A stretch of DNA of 33,071 bases from Spirosoma validum (lineage in GTDB: Bacteria > Bacteroidota > Bacteroidia > Cytophagales > Spirosomataceae), in NCBI RefSeq assembly GCF_014699035.1, contig NZ_JACXAA010000030.1:1-33071 (forward strand), written 5' to 3'. Positions 32,483 through 33,071 of this stretch are shown here, piece after piece. The number at the start of each line of letters is the position of its first letter. Position 1 is the stretch's first letter. The position numbers and the translations under genes were made by a program. The notes beneath the pieces were generated by a model that was not told the DNA's origin, searched no databases, and saw only the letters and a list, made by a program, of their open reading frames with translations.

Positions 32483-32986
32483 ATGGGAAAAATGGGACTA
32501 TCTAATTTAGGAATATTTCATACAGTGATTGGCCTTGTTGCTCTTATAGCGGCTATCCTATCGTTTATACGATACGGCAAAGTAAATTTGTCGCATCCTA
32601 CCGGTAAAATTTATTTTTTCGGTACAGTCACTACGTCGTTAACGGCCCTAGGCATATCGAAACATGGGGGCTTTAATCCTGGTCATGTTTTTTCTATACT
32701 CATCGCCATTTTAGTAGTCGTTGCTTTTTTTCTTTACGCTCGAAGAAAAGGCAATAATGCCTCTCGTTTTATTGAAAATTTTTGCCTGTCATTGAGTTTT
32801 TTCTTATCATTAATTCCTACCGTAAATGAAACATTTACTCGCGTTCCTATTGGTCATCCTTTGGCAAAGGATATTACGGATCCCTTGATTGGTAAAACGC
32901 TTCTAACTCTTTTCATTCTGTTTATTGTCGGTAGTGTTTATCAATTTATCAAGCAGAAGCGGATTAATAAAACGATCCATGCCTAA
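32483..32986 (+). CDS. Four-helix membrane protein
   Basis: 167 residues with four hydrophobic helices (about 10-28, 42-57, 66-85, 138-158) and KHGGFNPGHVFSI between helices 2 and 3. That loop recalls DUF2306-like small membrane proteins, but the match is from memory and weak. AT-rich, in line with the preceding AraC regulator gene, so a regulator-target pair is plausible. Confidence 0.7.
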   Translation: MGKMGLSNLGIFHTVIGLVALIAAILSFIRYGKVNLSHPTGKIYFFGTVTTSLTALGISKHGGFNPGHVFSILIAILVVVAFFLYARRKGNNASRFIENFCLSLSFFLSLIPTVNETFTRVPIGHPLAKDITDPLIGKTLLTLFILFIVGSVYQFIKQKRINKTIHA

Positions 32987-33071
32987 TTTAATCACTGAAG
33001 TTACGCAACTGGGTTAACTGGACAAATTATCTTTGGTCATGCAAACCAACCTTGATCTCTACACGGACTAC

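Noticed and set aside
1..33071. CRISPR array or toxin-antitoxin module
   Set aside because: No regularly spaced direct repeats are present. Repeats found are dispersed single hairpins. No small pair has recognisable toxin or antitoxin motifs.

Overview
This window looks like chromosomal DNA of a Bacteroidota bacterium, most likely a Cytophagales member related to Spirosoma. That is an inference from protein families, not a database match. The clues are a type IX secretion (T9SS) C-terminal sorting domain, choice-of-anchor-Q beta-helix surface proteins, DUF4932 and DUF5694 proteins, a LytTR membrane protein and an HxlR/NmrA divergent pair. Housekeeping-type genes are GC-richer. Islands at about 22.2-23.9 kb and 30.5-33 kb are AT-rich. 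I saw no rRNA, tRNA or CRISPR array.

Layout. 1-2710: an IS110-type transposase gene split by a second, oppositely oriented IS110 element (461-1887). 2770-3510: a block of small membrane-protein genes, repeated at 14346-15102. 3963-11667: two surface proteins (FG-GAP/T9SS and a 1502-residue triple beta-helix protein) with a small membrane protein between them. 11965-13818: an FAD monooxygenase-like enzyme and a response regulator. 15814-21713: DUF4932, DUF5694, a CPBP protease, a broken LytTR gene and an alpha/beta hydrolase. 21932-25498: a 333-bp near-perfect inverted repeat enclosing three AT-rich genes and a third IS110. 25610-26989: an NmrA-like reductase divergent from an HxlR regulator. 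27588-30555: a segment bounded by a 20-bp inverted site, with a zinc-finger protein, a broken HNH nuclease gene and a serine recombinase. A second serine recombinase diverges just outside it. 31493-32986: an AraC regulator and a membrane protein.

The main discovery is a family of tiny inserted hairpins, almost always 16 nt and sometimes 14-15. Their layout is XYGG-NNCG-CCY'X'-NGCG, where X and Y vary but the opposite arm varies with them (CCGG/CCGG, TCGG/CCGA, CGGG/CCCG, ACGG/CCGT, GCGG/CCGC). I count 21 copies: 19 in IS110 DNA and 2 between genes. Removing exactly these bases restores each transposase reading frame. The inner IS110 becomes a clean 334-codon gene with no other stop or frameshift. 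The inner IS110 itself sits exactly in the middle of one copy (TCGGACCG | CCGAAGCG). Together these suggest a mobile micro-element that IS110 DNA both receives and uses as a target. I know of no description of this exact element. The closest published ideas I know are REP palindromes targeted by IS110 relatives, the very small dispersed repeats of cyanobacteria, and translational bypass elements.
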